A DNA stretch of 64,000 nucleotides from Locusta migratoria (lineage: Eukaryota; Arthropoda; Insecta; Orthoptera; Acrididae). The notes under the pieces were generated by a model. It did no database searches. It was not told the DNA's origin and saw only the letters and a list, made by a program, of their open reading frames with translations. The stretch covers positions 645,019,898 through 645,083,897 of the forward strand of contig CM048746.1 in NCBI GenBank assembly GCA_026315105.1, in the 5' to 3' direction. This document shows positions 21,923 through 33,316 of this stretch, in pieces (within the stretch, counting starts at the first letter, position 1; each line of letters begins with the position of its first letter). Made by a program: the position numbers and the translations under genes.

Positions 21923-22149
21923 GGATACCTTCCGTCGGCTTTGACCAATGGCGTCTTACGAATGGAAGGTTTTATTGCAAAAAATGCGTTCAGCTTAAAT
22001 TACCTGAAGCAATCTGTTGAACCCATGTAGTAACTAGTTCTCGATGTACTCAGAATCACGATCTGATAGCAGTTTCTATTGCCAAATAAATCGTATGTAC
22101 TTGACTTTGGGTAAGATATGTCATTCGTCAAAGCCGACGGGTGGTATCA
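21923..22149. mobile_element. Small inverted-repeat element (MITE-like), copy 1
   Basis: Left end GGATACCTTCCGTCGGCTTT at 21923-21945 and right end 22127-22149 are imperfect inverted copies of each other and of the ends of 22238-22596. Interior is non-coding and not obviously similar to the neighbouring copy. Confidence 0.6.
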
Positions 22150-22237
22150 CGGTCTTTGATTAACCCTATTTGGTTTTTCTTTTTATTTTCATATTCCGCA
22201 ATATTAAAATAGTGGATTATCGGCATATTTGTAGATT

Positions 22238-22596
22238 GGGATACCACCCGTCTGCCTTGACCTAGGGCAGAAACCAAGATGGGGGATATCTTAATACTTT
22301 TGTATTGTAGATACAAATAATATGTAGTTATGTACCATCGACCACAGGTCTTAGAACAAAACTTTGAGCCTTCGGTGCTCACATAGGAAAAAAAAAATCT
22401 CTCGGTTAACCTATACCTAACCGAGAGAAATAACAGATCATTTTTTAAACACGAAATATTAGTCTGTTCTGTTTGTAAATAAGCTATCGTCTTTAACTCA
22501 GCCACCACACAATTACCCACACCTTCTACAAACACGCACGCACCTCAAAACTATCGCGCTGTGATGTCACGGGTCAAGGCTGACGGGCGGTATCCC
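22238..22596. mobile_element. Small inverted-repeat element (MITE-like), copy 2
   Basis: Ends GGGATACCACCCGTCTGCCT (22238-22261) and, inverted, 22573-22596 match at 22 of 24 positions. About 359 bp, non-coding. Exact boundaries and target duplication are not clear; the family is not recognised. Confidence 0.65.
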
Positions 22597-23821
22597 CGTC
22601 TTCAGATGAGCTCCCCCTTCCATTCCTCCTCCTCCCCCCCCCCCCCCCGTTCAGATGTTTCAGTATGTCGTTTATGGCACTCCCTTCTATATATCACAAA
22701 AAATGCGGCTACCACATTCGACTGGTTTAGCGAGCCGTGTTCATTAAATTCAATGCAGTCCTAAGGACTCAAAACTGCACTGATGTTCAGTAATCGAAGG
22801 GAATAAATGTGCGTTGGTTTTAAATAAATATTTATCACGCCACCAAGCTGCATTTTTTGTCATGTTGTGGTTGGGCACATCCCATTATCAAGTCGTCATA
22901 GAATAACTTTCTCGTCAAGCTACTTATACAAAAATAACTTCGATAAAAATTATGCACAACCTAACTAAAATTACAAATCATTTTGTTTTAATTTTTTGCT
23001 TGAAAGCGTAGACATACGTCATACGTGGCTCAATACGAAGTTAATACAAACACACAGTAATGTAAAAATTGCGCATTGGATTTCCCTTGCATTTTTCTGC
23101 AAGAATGAGGCTACGCTACTAATCAAAATGCCACCACAACCATTTTTTCCATATCTAATGTCCATATGTTGACGGATCGTTCAATCTTTGTCTTCATTTG
23201 TTTTTGACAGTTTCCAAATCACGATCAGTCTGTCGCCACAACGCTTAACTTGGTGGCACAGATAGTGTTACTTAAACACCTATTGTTGACACGTCCGATA
23301 TTATCGATAGTATTTGTAAAAACTATCGATATGATTAACTGTCGATTATTTTGTGCTTATATTTAAAATGAAAAACTTAAGAATTTTTTATTTAGAGTAC
23401 TGTACAAGGAAAGAAACTGTCTTAGAAACAGTATGGTATTTAAATTCTTGTCCTTTAGCCTCTCTCTGACAACACATTACAAGATACGTAAATGTTGTTT
23501 CATGAAAAGTATGGTATTTAAATGCTTCTCCTTTAGTCTTCGACCCTTACTGCAGGAACTGAAGTCGCTGGACAGCGCAGTACACGCAACAAGCTATCAG
23601 TTTTGCCCGATATTCTAAAACACAGGCCTGCTTGTCAATTACAGGTTTTTCTAAGTACTGACGTGGAATCACCGACAGGTGTGCCGACATTGACGTCACA
23701 CTGGGCACAAAAGGTAGACCTGATTTCAAACAGGTAGACTTCTCAGCACTCGTAATGGTTGCTCCTGTTTGAGGTTTTTTCTGCACGATAGCAGCGTACT
23801 CTTCCTGAGATACTTCGGAAT
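22597..23821. other. No gene recognised
   Basis: Spacer with a C-run at about 22632-22648 and an imperfect direct repeat ('GTATGGTATTTAAAT' then 'CTTnTCCTTTAG') at 23431-23466 and 23510-23545. No domains. Confidence 0.55.
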
Positions 23822-23995
23822 GTTTAAGCTTATGGGACTTAACTGCGGGGTCATCAGTCCCTAAACTTACAAACTAACTTATACTAAAGACAACACGAAC
23901 ATAAACGCCCCAGCGAGGATTCGACCCCCCAGGTGGGGAATGACCTCGCGCTTCGGACATAGCTCTTAAATACGGTCGGCCGCGGTCTTGAGGTA
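23822..23995 (-). mobile_element. SINE, subfamily A, degraded
   Basis: 'GCTTATGGGACTTAACTGCG', 'GGTCATCAGTCCCTAAACTT' and 'ACAAACTAACTTATACTAAA' give the 3' body on the minus strand; the head with 'GGTCGAATCCTCG' follows but is diverged and rearranged. Confidence 0.8.
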
Positions 23996-24519
23996 CTTGT
24001 GCGGCGTTGTCCGTCTCTTGAAACTTTCTGAACCCAAGCCTCTTAAAAAGCTAGCAGCTAATAAAGTCGCAATTGTATTAACAGTCCGGTTATTAAATGC
24101 TCAGTCTTTGACAGATTTAATCAAGTAATTCGCGTCACTTCTAGCCTCACTAGCTGTTAATGTGCTTTCCAGGTCTGACGTTGCAGTAATACCTCGTATG
24201 AGGTACAATTAACGAAGCACTGGCGTATGATTCCCCTAATGCTGTAGTAGTTGCAACTTGAAAAGGTGCAAGAAGACCTATTACCTCTGCTACAGCTCAG
24301 TAATTTTCCGCTGAAAGGGAAGGCGGCGCTTTGGAACACTCATTGATCGCAACGGAAAGCTCCCTCCCTACTTCCAAAATTATTTTGAGCATGCAGTATG
24401 AGCTGTTCCAACGAGGTGGCATCTCTTGTATTTTGAGTTGTTCTTCTTTTCTTTCGCACTGCGCAGTTTTACTGGCTAACGGAGAGTTATGAAAGTGTCT
24501 CAATAGCCTTTGCTTTCAA

Positions 24520-24690
24520 TAAAACAGGTTGATCCGTCGCCATCGGGGATTCGATTCGCCCCTCGGGCATGGATGTTTGCGTTGTCCTTAGCATAAGTTG
24601 GTCTTAGTTAGTTTAGTTTGTAAGCCTTGGTGACTGATGACCGCGTAGTGAGTATCTTAAGATTTACAAATATTTGAACATTTGATTTTA
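24520..24690 (+). mobile_element. SINE fragment, 5' truncated
   Basis: 'GATTCGATTCGCCCCTCGGG' (B box), 'CATGGATGTTTGCGTTGTCC', 'GTTTGTAAGCCTTGGTGACT', 'GATGACCGCGTAGTGAG' and 'ATTTACAAATATTTGAAC' match the SINE 3' two thirds. The tRNA-like head is mostly missing. Confidence 0.8.
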
Positions 24691-24694
24691 CTAC

Positions 24695-25420
24695 TTGTAA
24701 CCCCTATGGCACCCTTACTAGTTGAATTTCGAAAAATACCCAACACGAATCTTTTAAATTCCAACCAAATGTCATTGTTTGTAATTCTGGATTCAAAATT
24801 GGCTTAGTAGCCTAGCAACGTATTTTCAAAAAATGTTTCGTTCCCTATTGCACCCTCTAAATGATTAATTTTCTGAAAATACCGAAAAACGTCTTTTAAA
24901 TTTGAACTCCGAATCTAAATCCGAAAATTTGTAGTTCTAGCTCCAAAATTGCCTAAATAGCAACAGATTTTCGAAAACATCCGCTCTCAAATTTAACCCC
25001 CGTTATGGTTGAATTTCCAAAAATACCGAAACAGGTATTTTTTAAATTATAACGAACAATACAAATACAAATTTTTGCAGCTCTAGCATCAAAATTGTCT
25101 TGACAACGTTTTCGAAAGGAATTTTTTATCTCCTATTTTACCCCCTCAGTTGATGAATTTCCAAAAATACTGAAACTTGTTCCTTTTTAAATCCTGACCA
25201 AGATTCAATATCCGAAGTTTCGTAGTTGTAGTTTAAAATTTGAGTTAACAGCAACATATTTTTGAAAATCCGTTTTTTGTGTCGAACCCTGAATTACAAT
25301 CCGAAATTTTGTAGTTGTAACTTCAAAATTGCCTAAATAGCAACATAGTTAAAACACTTTTCGTTCTCTATTTTACCCCCTTACGGACGGAATATGGAAG
25401 AAACCGCTTCTTAAATGAAG
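24695..25420 (+). repeat. Diverged tandem array, about 145-bp unit
   Basis: About five units, each with 'ACCCCC(T)' , 'GAATTTCCAAAAATACCGAA', 'TTTTTAAATT', 'CCGAAATTTTGTAGTTCTAG', 'TCCAAAATTGCCTAAATAGC' and 'AACATATTTTCGAAAA' in that order. Units begin near 24698, 24846, 24992, 25134 and 25278; the fourth-to-fifth junction is shortened. Non-coding. Confidence 0.8.
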
Positions 25421-26811
25421 CCTAAAGAGTAAGATCAACGCTCTTAAAAATTTCAAGTTTCTGCCTTCAGTGGTTTGGGCTGGGCGATGATTGTCAGCCA
25501 GGACATTGCCCTTTATTATATATTAGGAAAAGAATTGTGTGGTTATAGAGGATCTCAGCAACGGGTGAACCAATTTACTTGTGATTTTCGATTTCTGATA
25601 AATTGACCGCTGGGAACACAGGGAAAAGTACGAAAATAGTGAAATCGGCACGTTTCGAGGGGTACATTCACAATCGAAAAATTTTCAAAAAAATGAAAAT
25701 GCTATTTTGAATAGTTTTGCAGTGTCATTAGGGCAATCGGAACTCCAGGAATCCGAAGTCAAACGCAGGTAAAGTAATTTTTGGGACATTTCGTGTCTTA
25801 TTTTTTTAATGGAACCCAAGGATTTTTCTCATTTTGAAATATATTTACTCTATTGTAGGGCGTATGCTAAATTCGTGGGAAAAATCGGAAACTGCAGATA
25901 GTTCGGTAAACTTCTACTTGTTCAAAAAAGTTTGCAACTGACATTGAACTTGTATAAAATCTTAGAATGTTCATAACTCCTTTTAGTGGGTAAATTTAAA
26001 TTCATTTAAAAACCTGAAACTCTCGCCTTCCTTAAATTAGACTCCAAACCGATTTCCTTCTGTACATTTCTAATGGTAATGTCTTGCTGTGAACATTTCA
26101 ATACGTTTGCTTTTCGATATCTTTGGATCTAATTAAAGTAACCCAGTCGGACGATAGCATTAACATACGAATAAAAAAACACACTTGACAGTTGTCAAAC
26201 CTTCCAGATGACATTTTTGAACAATAATTACCGAGCAGTTGCGTCACTCACAACTATACAATTCACAGGCTGTTCATGCTAACGTCGGCTTGAGAATGAT
26301 CCAGTGAGAATGATCCAGCTAATAAACACCTGATTGTCATTATGAATCGTTTGACAGCTGTAATGCCACACATCAGACTTTTAACCAGTCGGCTTATTTT
26401 CCTCAGGTTTTGTTGGCAACGTGTCGACACGCCGTCCACGGCTATGTTATGTTGGCAGTCCTCACTGGCGCCGCGCTCACACTGTTGATTTACGTTACTC
26501 GACAGAGAATTTGGTTACTAGACATTTCCGGTCACTTATAAGCGTACCAAATTGTGCAAGCGGCTGTTTACATTTCAGTGAAAAGTATGACAAAAATCTG
26601 GTCAAGTTTTCGAGACCTATAAAAATCAAAGGATGTCTATAACTGCCTTTCGTAGATAAAATACAATGTAGCGTTTACAGGGTTGAGGCGAGTTCTTCGA
26701 TGTCACATAGAAACAGACATGCGAAATAAAATATACTGGCAGATACTGACCCGGAACACACAAGTGATATATTGCTTCTTTGGTTGTCTATCGTCTGAGT
26801 GGGTAGTGTTG
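25421..26811. other. No gene recognised
   Basis: AT-rich spacer continuous with the tandem array; the first part ('TTTCAAGTTTCTGCCTTCAG', 'GACATTGCCCTTTATTATAT') may be the flank of the same repeat family. No domains. Confidence 0.5.
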
Positions 26812-26812
26812 C

Positions 26813-26850
<38 letters not shown>

Positions 26851-26851
26851 G
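26812..26851 (+). repeat. (TTA)n microsatellite
   Basis: Uninterrupted run of about 12 ATT units. Confidence 0.95.
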
Positions 26852-26879
26852 TATAAGTTGTCTGGTTTGCTTCAAGCGT

Positions 26880-26968
26880 TGGTGGAGTAGCCGAGCGGTT
26901 TAAGGCGCCTTGCTGCGGAGCGCGCGGTTGTTCGCCGCCGGAGGATCGAGCGCTTTCTCGCGCGCGCT

Positions 26969-27022
<54 letters not shown>

Positions 27023-27122
27023 CGCGCGCCCCTTAGGTTAGTTGACCTCAGTTTATGTAGTTTGTAATCTACGGACTGATGACCACGCAGTTTGGTCTGA
27101 TAGATCTACAAACAGTTGAATT
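26880..27122 (+). mobile_element. SINE, subfamily B, with internal (GT)n expansion
   Basis: Head 'GGTGGAGTAGCCGAGCGGTT' with A box, 'GCTGCGGAGCGCGCGGTTG', degraded B box 'GGATCGAGCG', then an expanded GT run with GC repeats (about 26972-27028) in place of the few GT units in other copies, then the usual 'CCTTAGGTTAG', 'TTTGTAATCTACGGACTGAT' and 'TCTACAAACAGTTGAA'. The head resembles a tRNA-Leu/Ser D-arm. Confidence 0.9.
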
Positions 27123-27639
27123 TGTTTCAAGACGCAAATTTGATTTTTAAAACATAATGTTTGTGTCAAAAAGGTGTCGTAGCGGAGAACATTCCCTAAC
27201 TACAGCGACAAAAGATCGTTCGTCATATTAATGCCAATGAAGTGCGTTATCGAAAAATGTTTTGAATGCTGATTCCATATCCTTAATCCGTCCATTCTTT
27301 GGAGTCGCTTTGAAAGACGAGGTGCTGGTAGTGGACAATTTATTCCGCGCCTCTTCATACGGCACTCGCCACCCGTCTGAGGTAAGAGCTTCTTCGATGC
27401 TTCTTGGCAACGAATATTGCGATGTCTGGCAGTGTCTTCTGAGTCCTGTCATTGTGTTTTCGAATCCTATGCTTACCGACTTTCGAAACCACATTGTTCA
27501 TTGGATTATTGCAATTTATATCCGTGAGACTAATACAGTTAATTATTTGCATCCCTTTGGCCCATACCAGACCCCAGTCGCGTATGGTTCAGTCGGCCAG
27601 CGTCCTCACCTCCGTTGTATTTTTGCCGTCGTTTCGCGA
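27123..27639. other. No gene recognised
   Basis: The 160-codon frame at 27262-27744 has no recognisable domain, is overlapped by equally long antisense frames and runs into the LINE 3' end. Confidence 0.5.
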
Positions 27640-28650
27640 GGTATACATCTACATGGGATACTCTGCAAATCACACTTAAGTGCCTGGCAGAGGGTTCATC
27701 GTACCACCATTATACTATTTATCTCCTATTCCATTCTCGAATAGCGCGCGGGAAGAAAGAACACCTTGAATCTCTCCGTTCCAGCTCTGATTTCTCGTAT
27801 CTTATTCTGATGGTCATTTCTACCCATGTCAGTTGGAGTCAACAATATATTTTTGCATTCGGAGGAGAATGTTGGCGATTGGAGTTTCGTAAGTAGCCCA
27901 CGACGCATCGATAAGCGCCGTTGTTGTAATGATTCCCATCCGAGATCCTGTATCATTTCCGTAACGCTGCCTCCCCTGTATCGTGACAATACGAAACGAG
28001 CTGCCCTTCTTTGGACTCTTTCGATGTACTCCGTCAAACCCACCTGATAAGGCAGCAATAGTCCAAAAATGGACGGACAAGCGTGGTGTGTGCAGTTTCT
28101 TTTGTAGTTGCATCTTTTAAGGGTTCTGCCAGTAAAACGGTCTCTGGTTCGCCTTTCCCACGACATTATCTACGTGTTCTTTCCAGTTTAAATCTGATGT
28201 AACAGTAATTCCTAGGCATTTAGTGGAGTTTACGGCCTTCAGTTTTAATTTATCTTGTAAACTAAGTTTAACGGATTTCTTTTCGTACGCATGTGGACGA
28301 CTTCACACTTCTCATTATTTGAGTCAATTGCCAATATTTACACCATACTGATATCTTATTCAGATCGTTCTGCAGTTGATTTTGATCTTCAGATGATTTT
28401 ACTAGTCGGTAAATGACGTCATCTGGAAACAACCAAAGAGAGCTACTTAGATTTTCCCCTAAAACGTTTAGGTTAATAAGGAACAGCAGAAGACCAATAA
28501 CACTACCCTGTGGAACGCCCGATATCACTTCTGTTTTAGTCGATGCCTTACCATCGATTACTACGAACTGTGTCCTCTCTCACAAGAGATACCCTATCCA
28601 ATCGCAAATTTGGTGCGATATACCACAACCACGAAAGTTTGCGGAGGAGG
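27640..28650 (-). mobile_element. Jockey/CR1-type LINE fragment, antisense
   Basis: Contains the RT palm and C-terminal region of a LINE on the minus strand, ending in a 3' end that reads 'CCTCTGCCAGGCACTTAAGT' and a TAGATGTA-type terminus near 27640-27655. The 5' side breaks off near 28650. Different from the LINE at 4524-6981 in sequence and 3' terminus. Confidence 0.8.
27726..28620 (-). pseudogene. LINE reverse transcriptase palm and C-terminus
   Basis: Minus-strand frames 28268-28528 (extended upstream to about 28620) and 27726-28166. 'WIGYLL' and 'QFVVIDGKAS' precede 'GVPQGSVIGLLLFLINLNVL' (motif B) and 'FPDDV' (motif C; FADD expected, here FPDD). The second frame has 'YIERVQRRAARFVLSRYRG' and 'MIQDLGWESLQQRRLSMR', the usual LINE C-terminal block. 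Frame breaks and the changed motif C indicate a dead copy. Confidence 0.82.
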
Positions 28651-29240
28651 CAGCGATCTTCTGGTTGACTCTTTGAGAAACGGAAGTGTGGCAGAAGCCC
28701 GCACCGCGACACGGAGTCTCCCTCGCGACGTCCGCCACCACGGAGAGGTCAGGGGGTCCGGACACCCCGTGGAAGATATCAAATAGCCGGTTTTCTGAAA
28801 TCTTGTGGACATGAAGCGTGTTTGGTTAGCATAGCAACAGTGTATCGAGGAATGATTCAACAAACAGCTGTAGCTAGGTGTATTCATGTTTCACTATTAA
28901 ATCTGTCACGTTTGAAACAACTGTGGACTTGGGTTAAAGTATGGTCAATTGCCACATTTTCACACCATCAGATACCTTGTATAAATCATTTAGTAATTGG
29001 TATTGTTTTTGTGATGTTATTAGATGGTAAATGTCACCATCCACTCAGTTTTACATGTCCCGATTCGACCACTGAACTCCGTTGCTCGCAACAGGCCACG
29101 TCCTCGTGTGGTTCCTCACTGAAAGATGTGACATGCGGCGTCTCTTGTTTCCACATGCGGTTGAATGATACTGCAGCCGTTAATACAGATTTCAACTGCA
29201 CGATTTTACTGTCAGCCGCTGAAAAGTGTTGTAATCGTAC
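28651..29240. other. No gene recognised
   Basis: Short GC-rich block (28680-28770) then AT-rich spacer. The 177-codon frame 28822-29355 has no recognisable domain and runs through the tRNA-like block below. Confidence 0.5.
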
Positions 29241-29249
29241 AACATGGAG

Positions 29250-29318
29250 TTACGGCAGCTTGTATCGGGCCGGGATTCGAACCCGGGACCTGTCGCTCAC
29301 TAGGCAGTCAGAATCTGT
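29250..29318 (-). repeat. tRNA-like block, probably a SINE remnant
   Basis: On the minus strand 'GACAGGTCCCGGGTTCGAAT' and 'CCCGGCCCGATACAAGCTGC' give a perfect B box and a T-arm like stem (CCCGG/CCGGG). The 5' half does not fold into D and anticodon arms that I can defend, so it is not called a tRNA gene. Confidence 0.45.
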
Positions 29319-29355
29319 ATTAGGAACAGCTGCAGCATCACATATTGACGTCTGA

Positions 29356-30288
29356 TCTTTCCACTATAAAGAGGTCAACACCATACAAAATAAATGAGAG
29401 ATAAGGTTTTCTGGCTTTACTCTGAGTATTAATCGTGATTGACGATACAACTACATTCAGAAGAAATTATTCACAAGTTAGCAGTAACAGGTAAAAGGAT
29501 AAACGTAACACTTTATGTACAGAAAACACCGCTTACAATATTGAAACCTAATCCTTTATCAAATTTACCACCAGAGTTGAAGCTATCTTCAGCAATAATT
29601 CGTCTATACAAATTGACTTTTAAATTTCTCGGACTCATGTCACCCAGATAAAGGCAAATTGCAAAGTATTAAAAAAAAACTTCAGCAGAAACGTGGAATA
29701 ATGTAACAGCTGGTCACATACAATTTAAGCTTCGTTAGTTTCGTCATAGATAAATATCGTAGTACGCACGTCCGATATGTTTTATTCAAAGGTGTTTGTT
29801 CATCTTTGTCTGCAGCTTTAATTTACTTGCGTGAAACACGGATGGCGACGAATTTGTAGGATTCTTAATTGACAGATGATTTTTATTGGGTTTGACAGAA
29901 GAACCTTGTTACAGAGTGAACGATGTAACAGGGAAAATATAGTTTTAGGTGATCGTTCCAGTTCAAATCGCTCCGTATGCCTACTTCCAGACGTCTTATG
30001 GAAGTAGCTGCCTCCAGTGATTATCCTGCTATAGCGTAGTTACATAAACTAATTAAACCCGGCGTTGTCCGGCTATTTATCCCTGCCTTGAGTTAGTACT
30101 TCTCCTATCCGTTCTTTCCATTTTTTTTTTTTTTCTAAAAACGTTAAATTTATTGGAGAATATATAAGAAATAAGGATATCTTGCATAATGTACAAAATT
30201 ATACATGCAGTATCCAAACAAAGAAAAAATAGCAATCAATATACAAATGGCATATAAAATTCGCACGTTTTCATTTATTTAGTTGTAT
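29356..30288. other. No gene recognised
   Basis: AT-rich spacer with a T run at about 30119-30133. Confidence 0.55.
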
Positions 30289-31887
30289 CACAGTCTAACA
30301 TATACAGTCGCGACACTCCCTGCTGTGAAAGTTGTTACCAACTGACAGTTGCAGCGACACTAGTGCTCCTAGTGGTGGGCAAGCCGCCGAAAGAGTGATA
30401 TTTGTTTGTAATTATGTGTACGCAATTAACGAAATAGTTAATATAATTTCTGGGTGACAAGCATTACTTTTGTGTCCCAACTTCGTCGCCGCTTTTGTGT
30501 CCCAGCCTCGTCGTAGGTGTCGGTGGCCGAGTGGAATGAGACCGACACGCTGGTGCAGGTACGGAGGGGAGCAGCCAGAAACTATAAACACTCGAGTAAA
30601 TTAGAAAGATATATATATTGCACAGAATGTAACAATACTTAACTTTTACATAGTACTGCAGAATGTTGATACATAGTTGTTACAGGCCCTGCCTAGTGCC
30701 TGTAGAATAGCAAAGTCTTCACTGGTGCCTATCTGATTACGAAGGTCCTAACTCGTTGCTATCTCAGTCCGAAGTGCTATGTCTTTCCGTGGTGGCCACG
30801 AGCGGGGTTCCAGCAGAGGGCGCTCGTGGCTGTCGTCGGAAGAACGCCGCGCCGTGCATGCATGGCGGCGCGCGGCGAAAGTAGGTGCCGCGCACTTTGT
30901 ACTTGTGCGACACCACAATTACTAATATATCAAGAGACATACATAATACGGAAATTAATGAAAAACAGTCGAACTTAACTGATTCAGTGGTATAACGAAG
31001 AACTTCGTGATGAACCAATACTTACGAATATGTGTATACTTGCAGGTTATTCCGCTGAAAGTAAGAGTATAAACATAATAGAAACATAAATTTCTCTTAA
31101 GGTCTGTTCTTACTATGGCAAAAGAGTTTTTTGACACACACCATTGTGGTATGGCGTCTAATGGTTCGCACATTTTCAGGCTTCACTCGTCTTTATAATA
31201 AGCGCATATTCTTTTGAGTGTGATTACTTTAGCTTAAGAAGACAAATGTCTTGAAGATTCTTGCCGTTCGTGGTTCAGCTGTAGCAACAATCGTGGAACT
31301 GGGTTCTTCTTTGTTGAATACAGTTTGATTGCTTTATTCAGTTTTTTGCCACGTTTGTGATGTTTTCCTTCAGCTACAATTGTGGTGGCTGATTTGGTAC
31401 GTGAAATATTGAGTTATTGCATTCTACATTCGTTTCCTACGATCCACCCTCACCGATTTCACTGAAATTGGAATGGAGAAACGTTAACGTTCTTGAGAAG
31501 AAGAAAAATCTTTCTTCCAAGGGGCAGGTATTCTGATGTTCCCTAGCCCTTTTTCTATTTTTAATTGTAAATTAAATTCAGTGAAAGCCTGTAGGTTACA
31601 AGATAACAGTAAATAAACTGTGCCGTAATGTACCGTTTCCTACCTTGTCAGGGATCTTAGGAAACCTAAGACAAAAATAGGTGGAGCTATTTTTACGTTA
31701 ATACCTGTTTTATGACACTACATACGTCCCCTAATGTAAAAAAGTATTAAAATCAATATAAACGATACTATTCGCGCTCATCCACTATCGTATTCATTAC
31801 AGTAGCTTGCCGACCGCTTGGAGCGCTGCTGTCGCTGTGTATAACGAAAATACGCGGGAATGTCGTGACTGTATATGTTAGACTGTG
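30289..31887. mobile_element. 1.6-kb inverted-repeat element, non-coding
   Basis: Imperfect terminal inverted repeats of about 90-100 bp: left 30289-30392 starts CACAGTCTAACATATACAGT, right 31800-31887 ends in its reverse complement. The inner arms share 'GACA.TCCC' and 'GCAAGC' blocks. No transposase frame is present. The size and TA-containing ends could suit a Tc1/mariner-type derivative, but no family signature is visible. Confidence 0.6.
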
Positions 31888-32080
31888 GCTATATGTTGTT
31901 CATTTGGATAATTTTTTAGGTATATATTCATTTGAATAAGTGCTGCATGTCTAAAATCTGTTGCGAATACAATTGGTAGTAAAGAAGTAATAAATTAAAA
32001 CTTGGTGCGTGATAAGGCGGTTTTCCATGAACTGTTTATGTGCTCATATCTCATGTCGTACTGTGATACAATTTACAAGG
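31888..32080. other. No feature recognised
   Basis: Short AT-rich spacer. Confidence 0.5.
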
Positions 32081-32139
32081 TACACTCTTTGACAAAAAAA
32101 AAAAACCTGGCCGCCGGCCAGCCGCCGCTGAGCCTAAGG
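32081..32139 (+). repeat. Repeat end shared with 18596-18648
   Basis: 'TACACTCTTTGACAAAAA' followed by a longer A run than at 18596, 'CCTGGCCG' and 'GCCGCCGCTGAGCCTAAG'. GC-rich sequence continues to about 32300 but does not match the other copy. Confidence 0.65.
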
Positions 32140-32732
32140 TTACGGCCATAGTGGGCCGCTCCACGCTTCCTGCTCCGCGCCGGCAGGGAGGCGGTTGGAA
32201 AACCAGTGGGTGATCCCATTGGGGTGGCCATAGTGCACCCGCCCGACCGCCTCAGCTCGCTCACGTTGCTTTCACAGGCGCGTGCAAGAAAGAATTTTTC
32301 TTGTTCCGCTCTCAGCTCGCGGGTTCCGAGGTTCCGACGCTGTGCGCTGCGCGTCGTGTTTAATGGGAGCTGATAAAGACGCGTTTATCTCAAAAGTGTT
32401 GAATGAAAGGCCGTTAATTCACTGTAGCTGAATTTTATTGAACTTTTGTAGATTCGCACAACCGGTTTTGCAATGTCTTTAACTGCATCTAATTGTTCAT
32501 ATTTATGCAAGAATACCAGTACTTTATTATAGCAAACAACTAGACATTCAAGATAATTTGCGTGTAAATAGGTTACTTAGCTCAGAATATGAAATGGTTA
32601 CTTCTTTGTAATGGCTTTTTTGTGAGCCAATAACACGAGGCAATTTCAGTCATAATTACTTTGCTGCCATTCCATGTCACATTACCTTACCAACAATGTG
32701 AGTGGTATAAAATGTCGGTATGTGATTAGGAA

Positions 32733-33155
32733 CCTTGACAGTGCAATATTGTAATTGGTGTCCTACTATAATCTCACTGTGACAGACGGTACACTGTCGG
32801 TTACAATGTAATTTCACGTAAAAATAGTCTTGGTTGCAAAGGGTGTTATTAATTACCAATGACGCGTTCTGCACTCACAGCAGGCCATCATCTTATCTGC
32901 ATCATAAACATTACATAAGAATTACTACAACATTTAAAGTAGTGAAACAGGGGCTGTTGGAGTAATTTGCGTAACGTTTGTCATGCAAATAATGTGATGA
33001 TACCCTGCTGTGAGGGCGAAACGCGTCATTGGTAATTAACAACACAATTTTGCAACCAAGACTGTTTTGGACTATAGAAAACCTTACACAGTTACATTGT
33101 ATGTATATTCAGATTATAGGACAGCAGTTAAAGCTTTTTCCCTGTCATGATCGAA
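32733..33155. repeat. Long imperfect foldback repeat
   Basis: Arms about 32733-32910 and 32985-33155 are inverted copies. The best-matching part contains 'TTGGTTGCAAA', 'GTTATTAATTACCAATGACG' and 'CACAGCAGG' on the left and their complements on the right ('CCTGCTGTGAGGG', 'CGTCATTGGTAATTAACAAC', 'TTTGCAACCAAGAC'). Outer parts are less similar. Non-coding. Confidence 0.75.
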
Positions 33156-33227
33156 CGGTTACTACCCCATGCCATCAACTAGTAATTCCAGTTTTGGCAT
33201 ATTATGCCATTTGCGATCAAAACATTT

Positions 33228-33316
33228 TTTCATCACCATCATCATCACCATCATCATCATCATCATCACCATCATCATCATCACCATCATCCGTGTATGT
33301 TGCCCCCCCCCCCCCC
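33228..33316 (+). repeat. (CAT)n microsatellite followed by a C run
   Basis: Interrupted CAT/CAC repeat at 33228-33292, then about 16 C at 33301-33316. It produces long poly-His, poly-Ile and poly-Ser frames that are not genes. Confidence 0.95.

Noticed and set aside
24695..25420. Coding repeats in the 145-bp array
   Set aside because: Units are AT-rich, out of frame with each other and full of stops.
27262..27744. 160-codon frame as a gene
   Set aside because: Overlaps equally long antisense frames and ends in the 3' end of an antisense LINE; no domain.
29250..29318. tRNA gene on the minus strand
   Set aside because: Only the T-arm and B box are convincing; no D or anticodon arm.
28822..29355. 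177-codon open frame as a host gene
   Set aside because: No domain, no conserved motif, and it passes through a tRNA-like repeat.
33228..33292. CRISPR-like array
   Set aside because: Simple CAT repeat without spacers; the sequence is eukaryotic.
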